A DNA stretch of 64,000 bases. Source: Callipepla californica brunnescens (Eukaryota > Chordata > Aves > Galliformes > Odontophoridae). The position numbers and the translations under genes are program-made. Shown here piece after piece: positions 32,931 through 46,950 of the stretch. Location: assembly GCA_023055505.1 (NCBI GenBank), contig JALIRH010000004.1, positions 53,263,115 to 53,327,114 of the forward strand, in the 5' to 3' direction. Under the pieces are notes generated by a model. That model saw only the letters and a program-made list of their open reading frames with translations. It had not been told where the DNA came from and ran no database searches. Positions within the stretch are counted from its first letter, which is position 1, and each line of letters begins with the position of its first letter.

Positions 32931-35900
32931 AATGTTCTCTCCATTCTATTTTTCCCTTTATGTGTTCCCTCCGTTCTTTTTTTCCCTTTATGTGTTCCCT
33001 CCGTTCTTTTTTTCCCTTTATGTGTTCCCTCCATTCCATTCCTCTCGTTATCTGTTCCCTCTTCTCCCTATTAATTTATTCCCTCTATTCTATTTCTCTA
33101 TATATCTGTTTCCTGAATTCTATTCCTCTATTAATCTCTCCCCTTGGTTCTATTCCTCTTTTTATCTGTGCCCTCAGTTCCATTCCTCTGTACCCAATAT
33201 TATATTTATCTAATAATCTGTTCCCTCTTCTCTCTATAGCTCTGGTCCACTTCTCTCTTTAAATCTATTAAATTATTCCCACTTCTTTCTACTTCTCTAT
33301 TTACCTGTTCCCTCTTTATTCTATTACTTGTTCTCTCTTTATATTTTCCTATTAGTCTCTTCCCTCTACTTTATATTTCCCTATTTATCTGTTCCCTCTT
33401 TTTTCTCTTTCCATATTAATCTTTTTCCTCAATTCTGTTTTTCTCTTTATCTGTTCCCTCAATACAATTTCTCTGTTTATCTGTTCCCCTGATTCTATAT
33501 CTCTATTTATCTGTTCCCTCCAATCGATTTCACTATTAGTCCATTCCTTCGTCTCACTATTAATTTATTCCCTCTGCTCTATTCCTCAGTTAATCTCTTC
33601 CCTCTGCTCTATTCCTCTGTTTATCTGTTTCCCCCTATACTATTTCTCTCTTTATCTGTTCCCAAGATTCTATTTCTCTGATGATCCGTTCCCTCTTCTC
33701 TCTATTAATCTGTTCCCTCTATACCGTCTCTCTTTTTATTTGTCCCCTCTATTCTATTTCTCTATTCTATTTATCTCTTACTCTTCTCCCTGTATTCTAT
33801 TTCTCTCATAATCTGTTTCCCTCTCCTCTATATTTCCCTCTTAATCTGGTCCCTCCATTCTATTTCTCTCTTCATCTGTTCCCTCTTCCCTCTCTTCATC
33901 TGTTCCCTCTCTTCTATTTCTCTTTTAATCTGTTCCCTCTATTCTATATCTCTCTTCATCTGTTCCCTCTTCACTCTCTGTCTCTCTTAATCGGTTCCCT
34001 CCATTCTTTTTCTCTCATTACATGTTTCCTCCATCCCATTTGTCTCTTAATCTCTTCCCTCTGTTATATTTCTCTGCTTATCCGTGCTCTCCGTTCCATT
34101 CCTCTATTTATCCGTTCCCCCGATTCCATTCTTCCATTTCTCTGTTCCAACTTCTCTCTATAGATCTATTAAATTATTCCCACTTCTTTCTGCTTCTCTA
34201 TTTATCTGTTCCCGCTATTTAATTTCTCTGTTCACTCTTTTCACTCTTAATCAGTTCTATCTATACTATTTCTCTATTTATCAGTTCCCTCGATTCAGTT
34301 TCTCTATTTATCTCGACCCGCTATTCTATTTTCCTATATAGAAGTTCCCTCATTACTGTTTCTCTATTTATCTGTGCCCTCAATTCCATTCCTCTTCTCA
34401 TCTGTTTCCTCTTCTCTCTATAAAATGATGACTTTATTCCCTCTTTTATCTATTTCTTCGCTTACTGTTCTCTCCCTTCTATTTTTCTCTTGATGTGTTT
34501 CCTCCCTTCTATTCCTGTATTAAACTGTTCTTTCGATTCCATTCCTCTCTTCATCTGTTCCCAATATTCTATTTATTTTATAATCGGTTCCCTCTTCTCT
34601 CTATAGATCAAACAATCAGTTCCCACTTCTCTCTATTAATCTATTAATTTATTCCCACTTCTTTCTACTTCTTTATTTATCTTTTACCGCTCTTCTGTTT
34701 CTCTCTTTATCGGTTCTTTCTTCTTAATATTTCTCTCCTTATCTGTTCACTCCATTCTGTTTCTCTGTTCATCTGTTCCCATCGATTCTGATTATCTAAT
34801 CATCTGTTCCAGCTAATCTATATATCTATTCATCTTTACCCGCTATTATATTTCTCAATTAATCTGTTCCCACTAATCGATTTCTCTATTTATCTGTTCC
34901 CTCAATCCTATTTCACTATTTCACTGTTCACCTGTTCCCTCTTCTCCCTATTAATTTATTCCCTCAATTTTATGTCTCTATTCATCTCTTCCCTCCATTC
35001 TCTTCCTCTCGTTATCTGTTTTCTCTTCTCTCTATTAATTTATTCCCTCCATTCTATTTCTCTGTATATCTGTTTCCTGAATTCTTTCTCTCTATTGATC
35101 TATACCCTCGATTCTATTTCTCTGTTTATCTGCTCCCTCTAATCTATATCTCAGTTGATCTGTTCCCCCTTCTCCCTATTAATCTCATTATCTGCTACCT
35201 CTTCTCACTATTAATTGATTCTCTTGGTTCTATTTCTCTATTTATCCGTGCCCTCGATTCCATTCCTCTATTCATCTGTTCCCAACATTCTTTTTATCTA
35301 ATAATCTGTTCCAACTTCTCTCTATAAATCTATTAATTTTCTCCCTCTTCTATCTATTTCTGTGTTTATCTGTTCCCGCTGTTAAATTTCTCTATTGCTC
35401 TGCTCCCTCTTTTCTCTCTCATCTCTTCTATCTATACTTTTCCTCTATTAATCTGTGCCCTCAATTCTATTTATCTATTTATGTCTTCCCTCTATTCTTT
35501 TTCTCTATTAATCTGTTCCCTCGATTCTATTTCTCAATTCATCTATTCCCTCTTCTTTCTATCACTCTATTTATCTCTTCCCTCTCTTCTATTTCACCAT
35601 TTATCTGCTCTGTCTACACCCTATTAATCTGTTCCCTCGATTCAATTTCTCTATTCATATATTCCCTCTCCTATTCATCGGTTCCCTCTGTTCTATGTCT
35701 CTCTAAACCTGTTCCCTCTGATCTATTTTTCTCTCATTCTGTTCCCTTTATGCTATTTTTCACTTAACCTGCTTCCTCTTTTCTATTTCTCTATTTATCT
35801 GATCCCTGTCCTGTTACTCTGTTAATCTGATCCCTGTTCTCTCTATCGATCTGTCAATCTCGTCGCTCTCTTCTGTTTCTCTATTAATCTGTTCCCTCGA

Positions 35901-38900
35901 ATCTATTTCTTTCTTTATGTTTACCCTCATCTTTCTATTTCTCTCTTTATCTGTCCCCTCGATTCCATTTCTCTTTTTTGTTCTCTCTCCTTTCTCTTTC
36001 TCTGTTTCATTGTTCCCTCGATTTTATTTCTCTATTTTTCTATTCCTGATATTCTTCTTCTGTTTATCTGTTCTGTCTGCTTTCTATTTCCATATATCTC
36101 TGTTCCCACTATTCTGTTTCTCTGTTTTTCTGTTCACTCGATTCTATTTCTCTATCTGTTCTTGCTCTTCTATTTCTCGATGAATGTGTTCCCTCGTTTC
36201 TATTCCTCCCTTCGTCTCTTCTCCCTATTCATTTCTTCCCTCCATTTTATTTCTCTATTAATCTTTTCCCTTCGTTCTATTTCTCTCTCAATCAGTTCCC
36301 TCTATTCTCTTTCTCTCTTTATCTGTTCCCTCCACTCTGTTTCTCTATTATCTGTTCTGTCGACTGTGTTCCTCTCGTTATCTGTTCCCTCTTCTCTCTA
36401 TGAATGTATTCCCTCTATTCTATTTCTCTATATATCTGTTTCCTGAATTCATCTCCATTAATCCTTGGTTCTATTTCTCTTTTTCTCCTTGCCCTCGATT
36501 CCTCTATTCATCTGTTCCCAAGATTTTGTTTATCTAATAATCTGTTCCGACTTCTCCCTATAAATCTATTTAATTATTCCCGCTTGTGTCTCCTTCTCTA
36601 TTTATCTGTCCCCGCTTCTTTCTCTTTCCATATTAATCTTTTCCCTTGGTTCTATTTCTGTTCTCTCTTTTTACTATTTCACCATAAATCTGTAATCTCT
36701 TCTTTATATTTCTCTCTTTATCTATTCCCTCAATCCCATTTCTCTTTTCATCAGTTCCCATTGATTTTGATTATCTATTCATCTCGTCCCATCGATTCTG
36801 ATTATCTAATCATCTGTTCCCACGAATCTATAGATCTATTCATCTTTTCCTGCTATTATATTTTTTCTTTTTTTTTCTGTTCCCTCCAGTCTATTTCTCT
36901 ATTAATCTGTCCCCACTAATCTACTTCTCTCTTTCTCTGTTTACCTGTTCTCTCCATTGTATTTTTTTCTCTTTGTGTTCCCTCCATTCTATTCCTCTCA
37001 TTACCTCTTCCCTCTTCTCACTATTAATTTGTTCCCTCCATTCTAATTCTCATATAATCTGTTCCCTCTGTTCCATTCCTCTGTTAATCTCTTCCCTCTG
37101 TTTTATTTCTCTATTTATCCGTTCCCTATATTCTCTTTCTCTATTTATCTGTTCCCTCAATACTATTTCACTATCTATCTGTTTGCTCTATTCCATTCCT
37201 CTATTCATCCCTGCCCATTATTTTATCTCTCTATCAATCTGATCCCTCTTCTCTCTATTATTGAAATAATCTGATCCAACTTCTCTCTATAAACCTATTA
37301 ATTTACTCCCTCTTCCATCTGATTCTCTCTATCTCTTCCCGTTTTTCTTTTTCTCTCTTTTTCTGTTCCCTACACTTTTCTATGTCCCTATTTACCTCTT
37401 CCCTCCAATCTATTTCTCTAGTTATCTGTTCCCTCGATTCTATTTCTCTCTTCATCTCTTCCCGCTAATCAATATATCTATTAATGTGTTCCCGCTAATC
37501 TATTTCTCTGTCCCTTCCCGCTTCTTTCTCTGTCTCTACTTATCTGTTCCCGCTATTCTGTTTCTCTACTCATCCGTTCCCTGGATTCACGTCCTCTATT
37601 AATCTGTTCCCAGTATTCCATTCCTCTATTAATCTCTTTTCTCACTGTAAATGTTTTAGTTTAATCCCTCTTATATCTGTTACTCTATTAATCAGTTCCC
37701 TTGATTCTATTTCTCTATTTATGGGTTCCCTCCATTATTTTTATCTTTCTGTCTGTTCCCTCAGTGCTGTTTCTTAATATCCCTGTTCCCTCTTTTCCCC
37801 ATTAATTTGTTCCCTCTGATCGATTTCTCTGTTAATCAGTTCCCTTTGTTCTGTTTCTCTGTTCATCAGTTCCCGCTATTCTGTTTCACTTTTCATCCGT
37901 GCCCTTGATTCCATTCCTTTATTAATCTGTGCCCAATATTTTATTTATCTATTCATTGGATTAAGAGGGAGAAGAGGGAGCAGATTCTCTGTTCCACCTT
38001 CTCTCTATACATCTATGAATTTACCCCCTCTTCTTTCCGTATCCCTATTTGCCCGTTCCCTCTTTATTCCATTGCTCTATTTACCCATTCCCTCTTCTTT
38101 CTCTTTCCACATTCATCTTTTCCTTGATTCTATTTCTCTTTTTCTCTCTTCTCTCTTCTCTTTCTCTCCTTACCTGTTCCCTCGATTCTGTTTCTTTATT
38201 CATCGGTTCCCATTGATTCTGATTATCGACGCATCTATTCCCATATATTCTGATTATCTAATCATCTTTTCCCGCTAATATATTTTTCTATTTTTCTCTT
38301 CCCATCGATTCCGTTTCTCTATTCATCTGTTCCCCTAATCTGTTTCTCTATTTATCTCTCTACTTATGCGTTCCCGCTATTCCATGTCTCTGCACATTCT
38401 TTGCCTCAGTTCTCTCTCTATTTCTCCACTCCCTCGATTCCATTCCTCTATGAAACTCTTCGCAATATTCTGTTTATCTTCTCATCTGTTCCCTCCTCTC
38501 TCTATCAATCTGTTTAGTCCCTCTTCTGTTTCTTTTTTTTAACACTTCCCACAACTTATTTCTCACTTCATCTATCCGCCCTTCTTTCTATTTCCCTATT
38601 TACATGCTCCCTCTTCTTTCTGTGCCCCTCTTTATCAGTTCCCGCTATTCTATGTCCCTATTTCTCTGTTACCATTCTCCTATGTCCCCATTTCTCTGTA
38701 TCTCTTATACTATTTCCCTATTCACCTGTTCCCTCTTCTTTCTCTTTCCATATTAATCTTTTCCCTCCATTCTTTTTCTCCCTTTCCCCGTTCCCTCTTC
38801 TTCCTTTCTCTCTTTACCCGTTCCCTCTTCTTTCTCTTTCTCTCCTTATCCGTTCCCTCGATTCTCTTCCTTTATCTATCAGTTCCCATTGATTTTGATT

Positions 38901-39108
38901 ATCTATTCATCTGTTCCCATCGATTCTGATTACCTAATCATCTGTTCCTGCTATTCTATTCATCTATTCATCATTTCCAGCTGTTATATATTTTTCTGTT
39001 CCCTCTAATCTCTTCCCTCTAATCTCTTTATCTGTTCCCTCAATACAATTTCACTATTTATCAGTTTACTCTATTCCATTCCTCTATTCATCTGTGCCCA
39101 ATATCTCT
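32931..39108 (+). repeat. 30-bp satellite, longest uninterrupted run
   Basis: About 6.2 kb. The start carries a threefold repeat of a CCGTTCTTTTTTTCCC-type unit where 17,560-17,620 has two. 37,600-39,000 is collinear with 48,300-49,740. No gene seen. Confidence 0.9.
37957..37984 (-). repeat. inverted satellite monomer
   Basis: GATTAAGAGGGAGAAGAGGG is the reverse complement of the usual satellite text: a purine-rich island of about 27 bp. Confidence 0.7.
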
Positions 39109-39358
39109 TTTGGGGTCATTATTCTTGGGGTCTATTTTGGGGTCTCTATGGGGTCGCTATGTATCGCTCTGGAGGTGCAGTATTTCTATACGGCCACAAG
39201 GCGGCGCTATGGCGTTGCAGTACCCATATCCCACCACGGGGTGTCGCTGTGTCTATGTGTCTGTATGGGGTCGCTATGTATCTCTACGGAGGTGCAGTAC
39301 CCATATCCCACCACTGGGTGTCGCTGTCTCTGTGTCTCTATGGGGTCACTGTGTTTCA
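39109..39358 (+). repeat. G block 8
   Basis: Two-unit form, paralogous to 24,471-24,720, with CCCACCACGGGGTG in the first unit. Confidence 0.8.
39191..39209 (+). promoter_or_regulatory. CTCF-like motif 6
   Basis: Same 19-mer and orientation as at 4462. About 0.55 kb before octamer array 2. Confidence 0.45.
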
Positions 39359-39725
39359 CTATTTATCTGTTTACTCCATTCCATTCCTCTATTCATCTGT
39401 ACCCAATATTTTATTTATCTATTAATCTGTTCCCTCTTCACTCTATTAATGAAATAATCTGTTCCACCTTCTCTGTATAAACCTTTTAATTTTCTCCCTC
39501 TTCCATTTCTCAATACATCTGTTCCCTCTTCTTTCTTGATTTATCCGTTCCCGCCTATTTCTCTTTCTCTGCTTATCTGTTCCCTCGATTCCGTTCCTCT
39601 ATTAATCAGTTCCTAATATTAGATTTTTCTAATCATCTGTTCCCTCTTCACTCTCTGTATCCAATAATCTGTTCCAACTTCTCTCTACATATCCACTAAA
39701 TTATTCCCTCTTCTTTCTATTTCCC
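39359..39725 (+). repeat. 30-bp satellite
   Basis: Collinear with 24,721-25,080. Confidence 0.9.
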
Positions 39726-40292
39726 CTCATTCTGTTTGCATGTTAATCACTTCCCTAGGTTTTATTTGCATGTTAATCAGCTCCCTGAGTTCTAATTCCA
39801 TATTAATCAATTTCCTGTATCCTATTAGCATATCGACCCGCCCCCTTTGTCTTATTTGCATACGCACACGCCCCCTCTTTCCTATTTGCATATCGATACG
39901 CCCTCTCTGTCTTCAAACCGCCCCCCTCTCCTATTTGCATATGTACCCGCCCACTCTGTCCTGTTTGCATATCGACCCGCCCCCTCCGTCTTCGAACCGC
40001 CCCCCGTCCTATTTGCATATGTACCCGCCCTTTCTGTCCTATTTGCATATCGACCCGCCCTTTCTGTCCTATTTGCATATGTACCCGCCCCCTCTGGCCT
40101 ATTTGCATATGTACCCGCCCCCTCTGGCCTATTTGGATTTCGCCCCGCCCCCTCTGGCCTATTTGCATATCGACACGCCTCCTGTGTTCTATTTGCATAT
40201 CGACCCGCCCCCTCTGGCCTATTTGCATATGTACCCGCCCCCTCTGTCTTATTTGCATGTGTACCCGCCCCCTCTGTCCTATTTGCATAATG
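39726..40292 (+). promoter_or_regulatory. O array 2: expanded octamer plus GC-box repeat
   Basis: About 18 units. 13 have an exact ATTTGCAT (39,764 first, 40,281 last), mostly 30 bp apart. Two shortened monomers (CTTCAAACCG near 39,911 and CTTCGAACCG near 39,989) shift the register. CCCGCCCCCTCTG(T/G)CC lies between octamers. Open frames of 147-199 codons on both strands come from the 30-bp period. Confidence 0.6.
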
Positions 40293-41616
40293 TATTCTAT
40301 TTCTCTCTTTATCTTTTCTCTATGCATCTGTTCCCATAGATTCTGATCATCTAATCATCTTTTCCCGCTATTATATTTTTCTATTAATCTGTTCCCTCCA
40401 ATCTATTTCTCTGTTGATCTCTTCACTCTATTCCATTCCTCTCTTCATCTGTGCCCAACATTTTATTTATCTAATAATCTGTTCCCTCTTCTCTCTATCA
40501 ATCAAATAATCTGTGCCAACTTCTCTCTATAAATCTATTAATTTACTCCCTCTTCTATTTCTCTATTCATCTCTTCCCGCTAATCAATATATCAATTAAT
40601 CTGTTCCCGCTAATCTATTTCTCTATTTATCTCTTCCCATTTCTTTCTCTATCTCTACTTATCCGTTCCCTCGATACTATTTTTGTATTTATCCGTGCCC
40701 TCGATTCCATTCCTCTATTCATCTGTTCCCAATAATCAATAAATGTAAAAATCTGTTCCCTCTTATCTCTATGAATCTGTTAAATTCTTCCCGCTTCTAT
40801 TTCTCTATTTATCCGTCCCCTCTTCTTTCGGTGTCCCAATTAATGTGTCCCCTCGTCTTTCTATTTCCCTATAGATTTTCCCCTCGATTCTCTTTCTCTA
40901 TAAATCTGTTCTACCTTCTTCCTATTTCTGTATGAACCTGTTCTCTCTTTTTTCTATTTCTCTATTAAACAGTTCCCACAATTCTGTTTCACTATTCATC
41001 TGTTCCCTCGCTTCTATTCCTTCCTTTGTTTCTTCCCTCTTCTCTCTATTCCTCTCGTTATCTGTTCCCTCTTCTCTCTATGAATTTATTCCCTCTCTTC
41101 TATTTCTCTCTATATCTGTTTCCTGAATTCCATTTCTCTATTAATCTCCACCCTCGATCCTATTTCTCTGTTCCTCTGTTCCCTCTAATCTACATCTCAA
41201 TTGATCTGTTCCCTCTTCTCCCTATTAATTTATTCCCTCAGTTTTATTTCTCTATTAATCTATACCCCCTTCTCTCTATTAATCCTTTCATTCTCTTCTT
41301 CTTTTTCTCTATTAATCTGTATCCTCTATGCTATTTCTCTCTTCACCTATTCCCTCTGATCTATTTCCCTAATTATCTCTACCCGCTCTTCCATGTCTCT
41401 CTTTATCTGTTCCCGCTAATCCCTTTCTCCGTTCATCTGTTCCCAATGTAGTATTTCTCTATTCATCTCTTCCCTCTTTTCTCTATCAGACAAATAATCT
41501 GTTCCAACTTCTCTCTATAAATCTATTAAATTATTCCCTCTTCAATCTATTTCTGCCTTAATCAGTTCCCTCGATTCTATTTCTCTGTTCATCTCTCCTC
41601 TCTTCTTTCTGTTTCT
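40293..41616 (+). repeat. 30-bp satellite
   Basis: The start is collinear with 25,379-25,770; from about 41,026 collinear with 27,990-28,550. Confidence 0.9.
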
Positions 41617-41677
41617 TTACCTGTGGCGTGGCTTTATGATTTCTGGCATTGCTATTCCACACCATAACATCCCGTTA
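41617..41677 (-). mobile_element. E remnant (left-arm end)
   Basis: Same 60-bp remnant and same junction as at 28,557. Confidence 0.65.
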
Positions 41678-42192
41678 CCTCTTCATTCTATTTCTCTATT
41701 TGTCTGTTCCTTCCAATCTATTTCTCTACTAGACTCTTCCCTCTAATTTATTTCTCTATTAATCTGTCCCCACTAATCTCTTTCTCTATTTATCTGTTCC
41801 CTCAATACTATTTCACTCTTTATCTCTTTACTCTATTCCATTCCTCTCTTCATCTCTGCCCAATATTTTATTTATCTATTAATCCGTTCCCTCTTTATTA
41901 ATCAAATAATCTGTTCCAACTTCTCTCTGTAAATCTATTAAATTATTCCCTCTTCTTTCTATTTCTCTATTAATCACTTCCCTCTTCTCACTATTAATCC
42001 GTTCCCTCAATGATATTTCCCTATCAATCTGTTCCCTCTTCTATTTCCCTATCAGTCTGTTCCCTCTTCTTTCCATTTCCGTATTGATTTGTTCCGCCTG
42101 CTTTCCATGTCCCTATACATCTCTCCCCTCGATTCTATTTCCCCGTCCATCTGTTCCCATCGGTTCTGTTTCTCTCTACATCAACTCCCTCT
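41678..42192 (+). repeat. 30-bp satellite, E-to-L spacer
   Basis: 516 bp, collinear with 1464-1981. Confidence 0.9.
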
Positions 42193-42939
42193 GTTATAGG
42201 TGTGCAGAGAGCGATACACACCGATCGTTGCCGGCAGTGAGGAATTAATTGAGCAAGCAATAAACGAGCGGAGCAGCGCTGGGCGGCCGGGAGTCTGCGC
42301 TCCACCGGATAACAGGAACCAGAAAACACTGTCGGAAACAACTGGAAGGAAAAGGTCACCTTTTAGCCCAGGGTGCGGTGATACGGTTTGATGAACGAGG
42401 TGATCAAAGGAAAAGGGGGGATTGTGATAGGAAACGAGGTCTGTGCTTTCTATTCCCGTTCATCAAACCGACTCGAGATGGATGGGGCAGTGTTTGGCAG
42501 CGCGTATTTTTCTTAGAACTGTGTGGTCGGTAGAAGTCTGAAAGTGGATGGAGAAATGGTTTTGTAAATCGGAGCCACAGCGCTTAGTTCTGACACCTGG
42601 GCAATGAACATAACATAGCAGCGACCTTCTGAGGAACCGCCGAAGGAAAGGAAGTGCAAATCTCCTCTTGAGCGCACGCGATCGGAGCTGAAGAGGACCG
42701 CAGCCTTCATCTCTTCTCTGCGAGGAGGCAGAGAACGGCTCCCAAATAGCAGCCGGCGCAGCCCAGGAAGGAAAGAGAACCACAAATATAGAGATAAGAG
42801 CCGATAAGAAGAGGGGTCGGCTCCTCTGGTGGAGCGCAGACTCCCGGCCGCCCAGCGCTGCTCCGCTCCTTTATTGCTTGCTCAATAAATTCCTTACTAT
42901 TGGCAGCGATCGGTGTGTATCGTTCTTCACGCCTATAAC
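42193..42939. mobile_element. L element copy 3
   Basis: Full-length, both arms intact, inner 14-bp stem intact. Confidence 0.6.
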
Positions 42940-44585
42940 CCCTCCTCTCGCTATCGATCTGCTCCCTCGGTTCCATTGCTCTGTTTATCTGATCCCTCTT
43001 CTCAGTATTCATCTGTTCCCTCGATTTTAATCCCTATACATCTTTTCCCTCGATTCTGTTTCCCTATACAACTGTTCTCATTGATTCTTTTACGCTGTGC
43101 ATCCGTTCCCATCGGTTCTATCTCTCTATTCATCTCTTCCCGCTAATCAATAGATCTATTCATCTGTTCCCGCTAATCTCTTTCTCCATTTATCTCTTCC
43201 CGCAACGTTCTCCATCTCTACTTATCCCTTCCCGCTATTCTATTTCTCTACTTATCCTTTGCCTCAGTATTCTCTCTCTATTTATCTGTCCCCTCAATCC
43301 TATTTCTCTGTTTATCCGCTCCCTCGATGCCATCCGTCTGTTCATCTGTTCCCAATATCCCATTTATCTAATAATCCGTTCCACCTTCTCTCTATAAATC
43401 TATGAAATTATTCTTTCTTCCTCTCTGTTTATCTGCTCCAGCTGCTCTATTGCTCTCTTTACTTATTCCTTCTTTATTCTCTTTCTCTATTTACCAGTTC
43501 CCTCTTTATTCTATTACTCTATTTCTCTCTTCCCTCTTATTTTCTTCCTATCAGTCTCTTCCCTCTACTTGACATTTCTCCCTTTATCTGTTCCATCGAT
43601 TCTATTTCTTTCTTTATCCGTTCTCTCTATTCCATTTCTCTCTCAGTGCCCTGGATTCTATTTCTCTGTTAAACAGTTCCCTCTCCTTTCTATGTCTCTG
43701 TTTTCATGTTCCCTCCATTCTGTGTTTTCTCTTTGCGTTCCCTCCATTCTATTCCTCTCGTTATCTGTTCCCTCTTCTATCCGTTTCTCTCTTCCCCATA
43801 TTCTATTTCTCTATTTATCTTTTCCGTCTCCTCCCTATAAATCCATTCCCCCTATTCCATTTCTCTGTTCATATATTCCCTCTTCTCTCTATCAATCTCT
43901 TCCATCAATGCTATTCCTCTATTTATTTGTTCCCTCATATTTCTATTTCTCTATTTATTTATTTCTGTCTCCTATTTCTGTTTATTTCTTCCCTGGATTT
44001 TCTTTCTCTATTTTTGTATTCCCGATATTCTCCTTCTTTATTTATCTGCTCTGCCTGCTTTCTATTTCTCTATTTACCCGTTCCCGCTGTTCTATTTCTC
44101 GACGAACGCGTTCCCTCGTTTCTATTCCTTCCTTCATCTCTTCTCCCTAGTAATTTCTTCCCTCAATTTTATTTCTCTATTAATCTTTCCCCTTTATTCT
44201 ATTTCTCTCTTAATCATTTCCCTCCGCTCTATTTGTCTCTGTAACTGTTCCCTCCGTTCTGTTTCTCTCCATCCGATCCCTCTTCTCACTATTTATTCTT
44301 TCCCTCTGTTCTGTTTCTCTGTTCACCTGTTCCATCTGATCTATTTCTCCGTTAATCAGTTCCCACTGTTCTGTTTCTCTTTTAATCCGTTCCCTCACTT
44401 CCATTCCTCTTCTAATCTGTTACCTCTTCTCTCTATAAAATTATTATTTATTCCCTCTTATATCTATTTCTCTATTAATCTGTCCCCACTAATCTATTTC
44501 TCTATTTATCTGTTCCCTCAGTACTATTTCACTCTTTATCTGTTTGCTCCATTCCATTCCTCTGTTCATCTGTGCCCAATATCTC
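42940..44585 (+). repeat. 30-bp satellite, L-to-G spacer
   Basis: Collinear with 2729-4375. Confidence 0.9.
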
Positions 44586-44762
44586 TTTTGGGGTCGTCGT
44601 TCTTGGGGTCAATTTTGGGGTTTCTATGGGGTCGCTATGTATCGCTCTGGAGGTGCAGTATTTCTATACGGCCACAAGGCGGCGCTATGGCGTTGCAGTA
44701 CCCATATCCACCACTGTGTGTCGCTGTGTCTCTGTGTCTCTATGGGGTCACTGTGTTTCACT
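44586..44762 (+). repeat. G block 9
   Basis: Single CTCF-bearing unit with CCACCACTGTGTGTCGC, followed by satellite. Confidence 0.8.
44669..44687 (+). promoter_or_regulatory. CTCF-like motif 7
   Basis: Same 19-mer and orientation as at 4462. Confidence 0.45.
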
Positions 44763-46950
44763 ATTTCTCTGTTTACTCTATTCCATTCCTCTATTTATCT
44801 ATGCCCAGTATTTTATCTATTGATCTGTTCCCTCTTCTCTATTAATCAAATAATCTGTTCCCACTTCTCTCTATAACTCTATTAAATTATTCCCTCTTCT
44901 ATCCATTTCTCTATTTATCTCTTTCTGCTCTTCCGTTTCTCTCTTTATCTGTTCCCTTGATTCCATTTCTGTGTTTATCCATTCCTTCTTCTCCCTATTA
45001 TTCTATTCCCTCTATTCTGTTTCTCCATTTCTCTGTTTCTGTGACTCCATTCCTCCGTTTATCTGTTAATAATAATCTGTTCCCTCTTCTCTCTATAAAT
45101 CCATTATATAATTCCCTCCTCTTTCTATTTCTCTATTTATCCGTTCCCTCTTCTCCCTACTAATCTATTCCCTTTATTCTATTCCTCTATTTTTCTGCTC
45201 CCTCTAATCTAATTCTCTATTTATATGTACCCTCATCTTTCCATTTCTCTGTTTATCTGTCCCCTCGATTCTATTTCACTATTTATCTGTTCTCTCTTCT
45301 TTCTCTATTAATCTCTTCCCACTATTCTGCTTTGCTATTTATCTTTTCTGTCTACATCCTATAAATCTTTTCCCTCTATTCCATTTCTCTGTTAATATAT
45401 TCCCACTTCTGTTCTCTCTTCTTTCTATTTCTCTATTTACATGTTCCCTCTTTCATCTATTTTTCTGCTCCCGCTATTCTATTTCTCTTTTTATCTTTTC
45501 CGTCTACTCCCTATAAATCTGTTCCCTCTCTTCCATTTCTCTATTCATATTTTCCCTCTTCTTTCTTTTACTCTTTTTCCTCTGTTCTATTTCTCTATTA
45601 ATGTTTCCTCTTCTAACTTTTAATCTGTTCCCTCGATTCCATTTCTCTGTTTCTCTGTTCCCTCTTCGCACCGTGAATCTGTTCCCTCTATTGTATTTCT
45701 CTATTGATCTATTCCCTCCATTCTTTTCCTCTCGTTATCTGTTCCTCTCGTTATTCCTTCTATTTATCTGTTCCCACTCTTCTATTTCTCTGTTTTCCTG
45801 TACTCTCGATTCTATTTCTCGATGAAACTCTACCTTCTTCTTTCTATTTCTTTATTCATCTCTTCACTCTTCTCTTTATAAATCTATTACATGATTCCCA
45901 CTTCTTTCTCCTTCTCTATTTATCCGTTCCCGCTTCTTTCTATTTCCATAGTAATCAATTCCCTCGAATCTATTTCTCTCTTATTCTTTCCCCTCTTCTC
46001 ACTATTAATCTGTTCCCTCTCATCCATGTCCCTGTTGATCCGTTCCCTCGGTTCTCTTTCCGTATACATCTGATCCCATCCATTCTATTTCTCTATCAAT
46101 CCATTCCCTGTTCTATTTCTCTCCTGATCCGTTCCGCTATTCCATTCCTCTATTTATCCGTACCCTCGATTCCATTCCTCTATTAGTCTGTTCCCAATAT
46201 TCTATTTATCTACTTTTATCCGTTCCTGCTATCAATCTAATCATATGTCCCATGTTCTCTCTACAAATCTCAAACTCTGTCACAACTCCACTCTATAACT
46301 ATCAAATTATTCCCGCTTCTATTTCCACATTAATCAGTTCCCTCTTCTATATCTCTATTCCTCTGTTCCCTCTTCTCTCTATTAATCTATTCCCTCTATT
46401 CCCTTTCTCTCTTAATCTGTCCCCTCTAATCTATTTCTCTCTCAACCTGTTCGCTCTGTTCTATTTCTCTCTTATTCTATTCCCTCTGTTCCATTTCTCT
46501 ATTCATCTCTTCCCTCTATTCAATTTCTCTATTTATATATTACCTCTTCTCTCTCTAATTCTTTTCTCTCTCTTCTATATCACTCTTTATACGTTCCCTC
46601 CACTTTATTTCTCTATTTTTTATTCCCACTATTCTATTTCTTTAATTCCCGCTATTCTATGTCTCTGTTTCTGTCCCCTCTTCTTTCTATTTCTCTATTT
46701 ACGTTCCCTCAGCTCTTTTTCTCTCTGTTCCGTCCATTCTATTTCTCTATGAATGTGTTCCCCCTATACTACTTCTCATTAATCTGTTCCCTCGATTCTA
46801 TTTCTCTATTCATCTGTTCCCTCCAATCTATTTCTCTATGAATCTGTCCCCACCAATCTATTTCTCTATTTATCTGTTCCCTCAATACTATTTCACTCTT
46901 TATCTGTTTGCTCTATCCCATTCCTCTGGTCATCTGTGCCCAATGTCTCT
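44763..46950 (+). repeat. 30-bp satellite
   Basis: Collinear with 4621-7062 except for internal satellite deletions. Confidence 0.9.
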
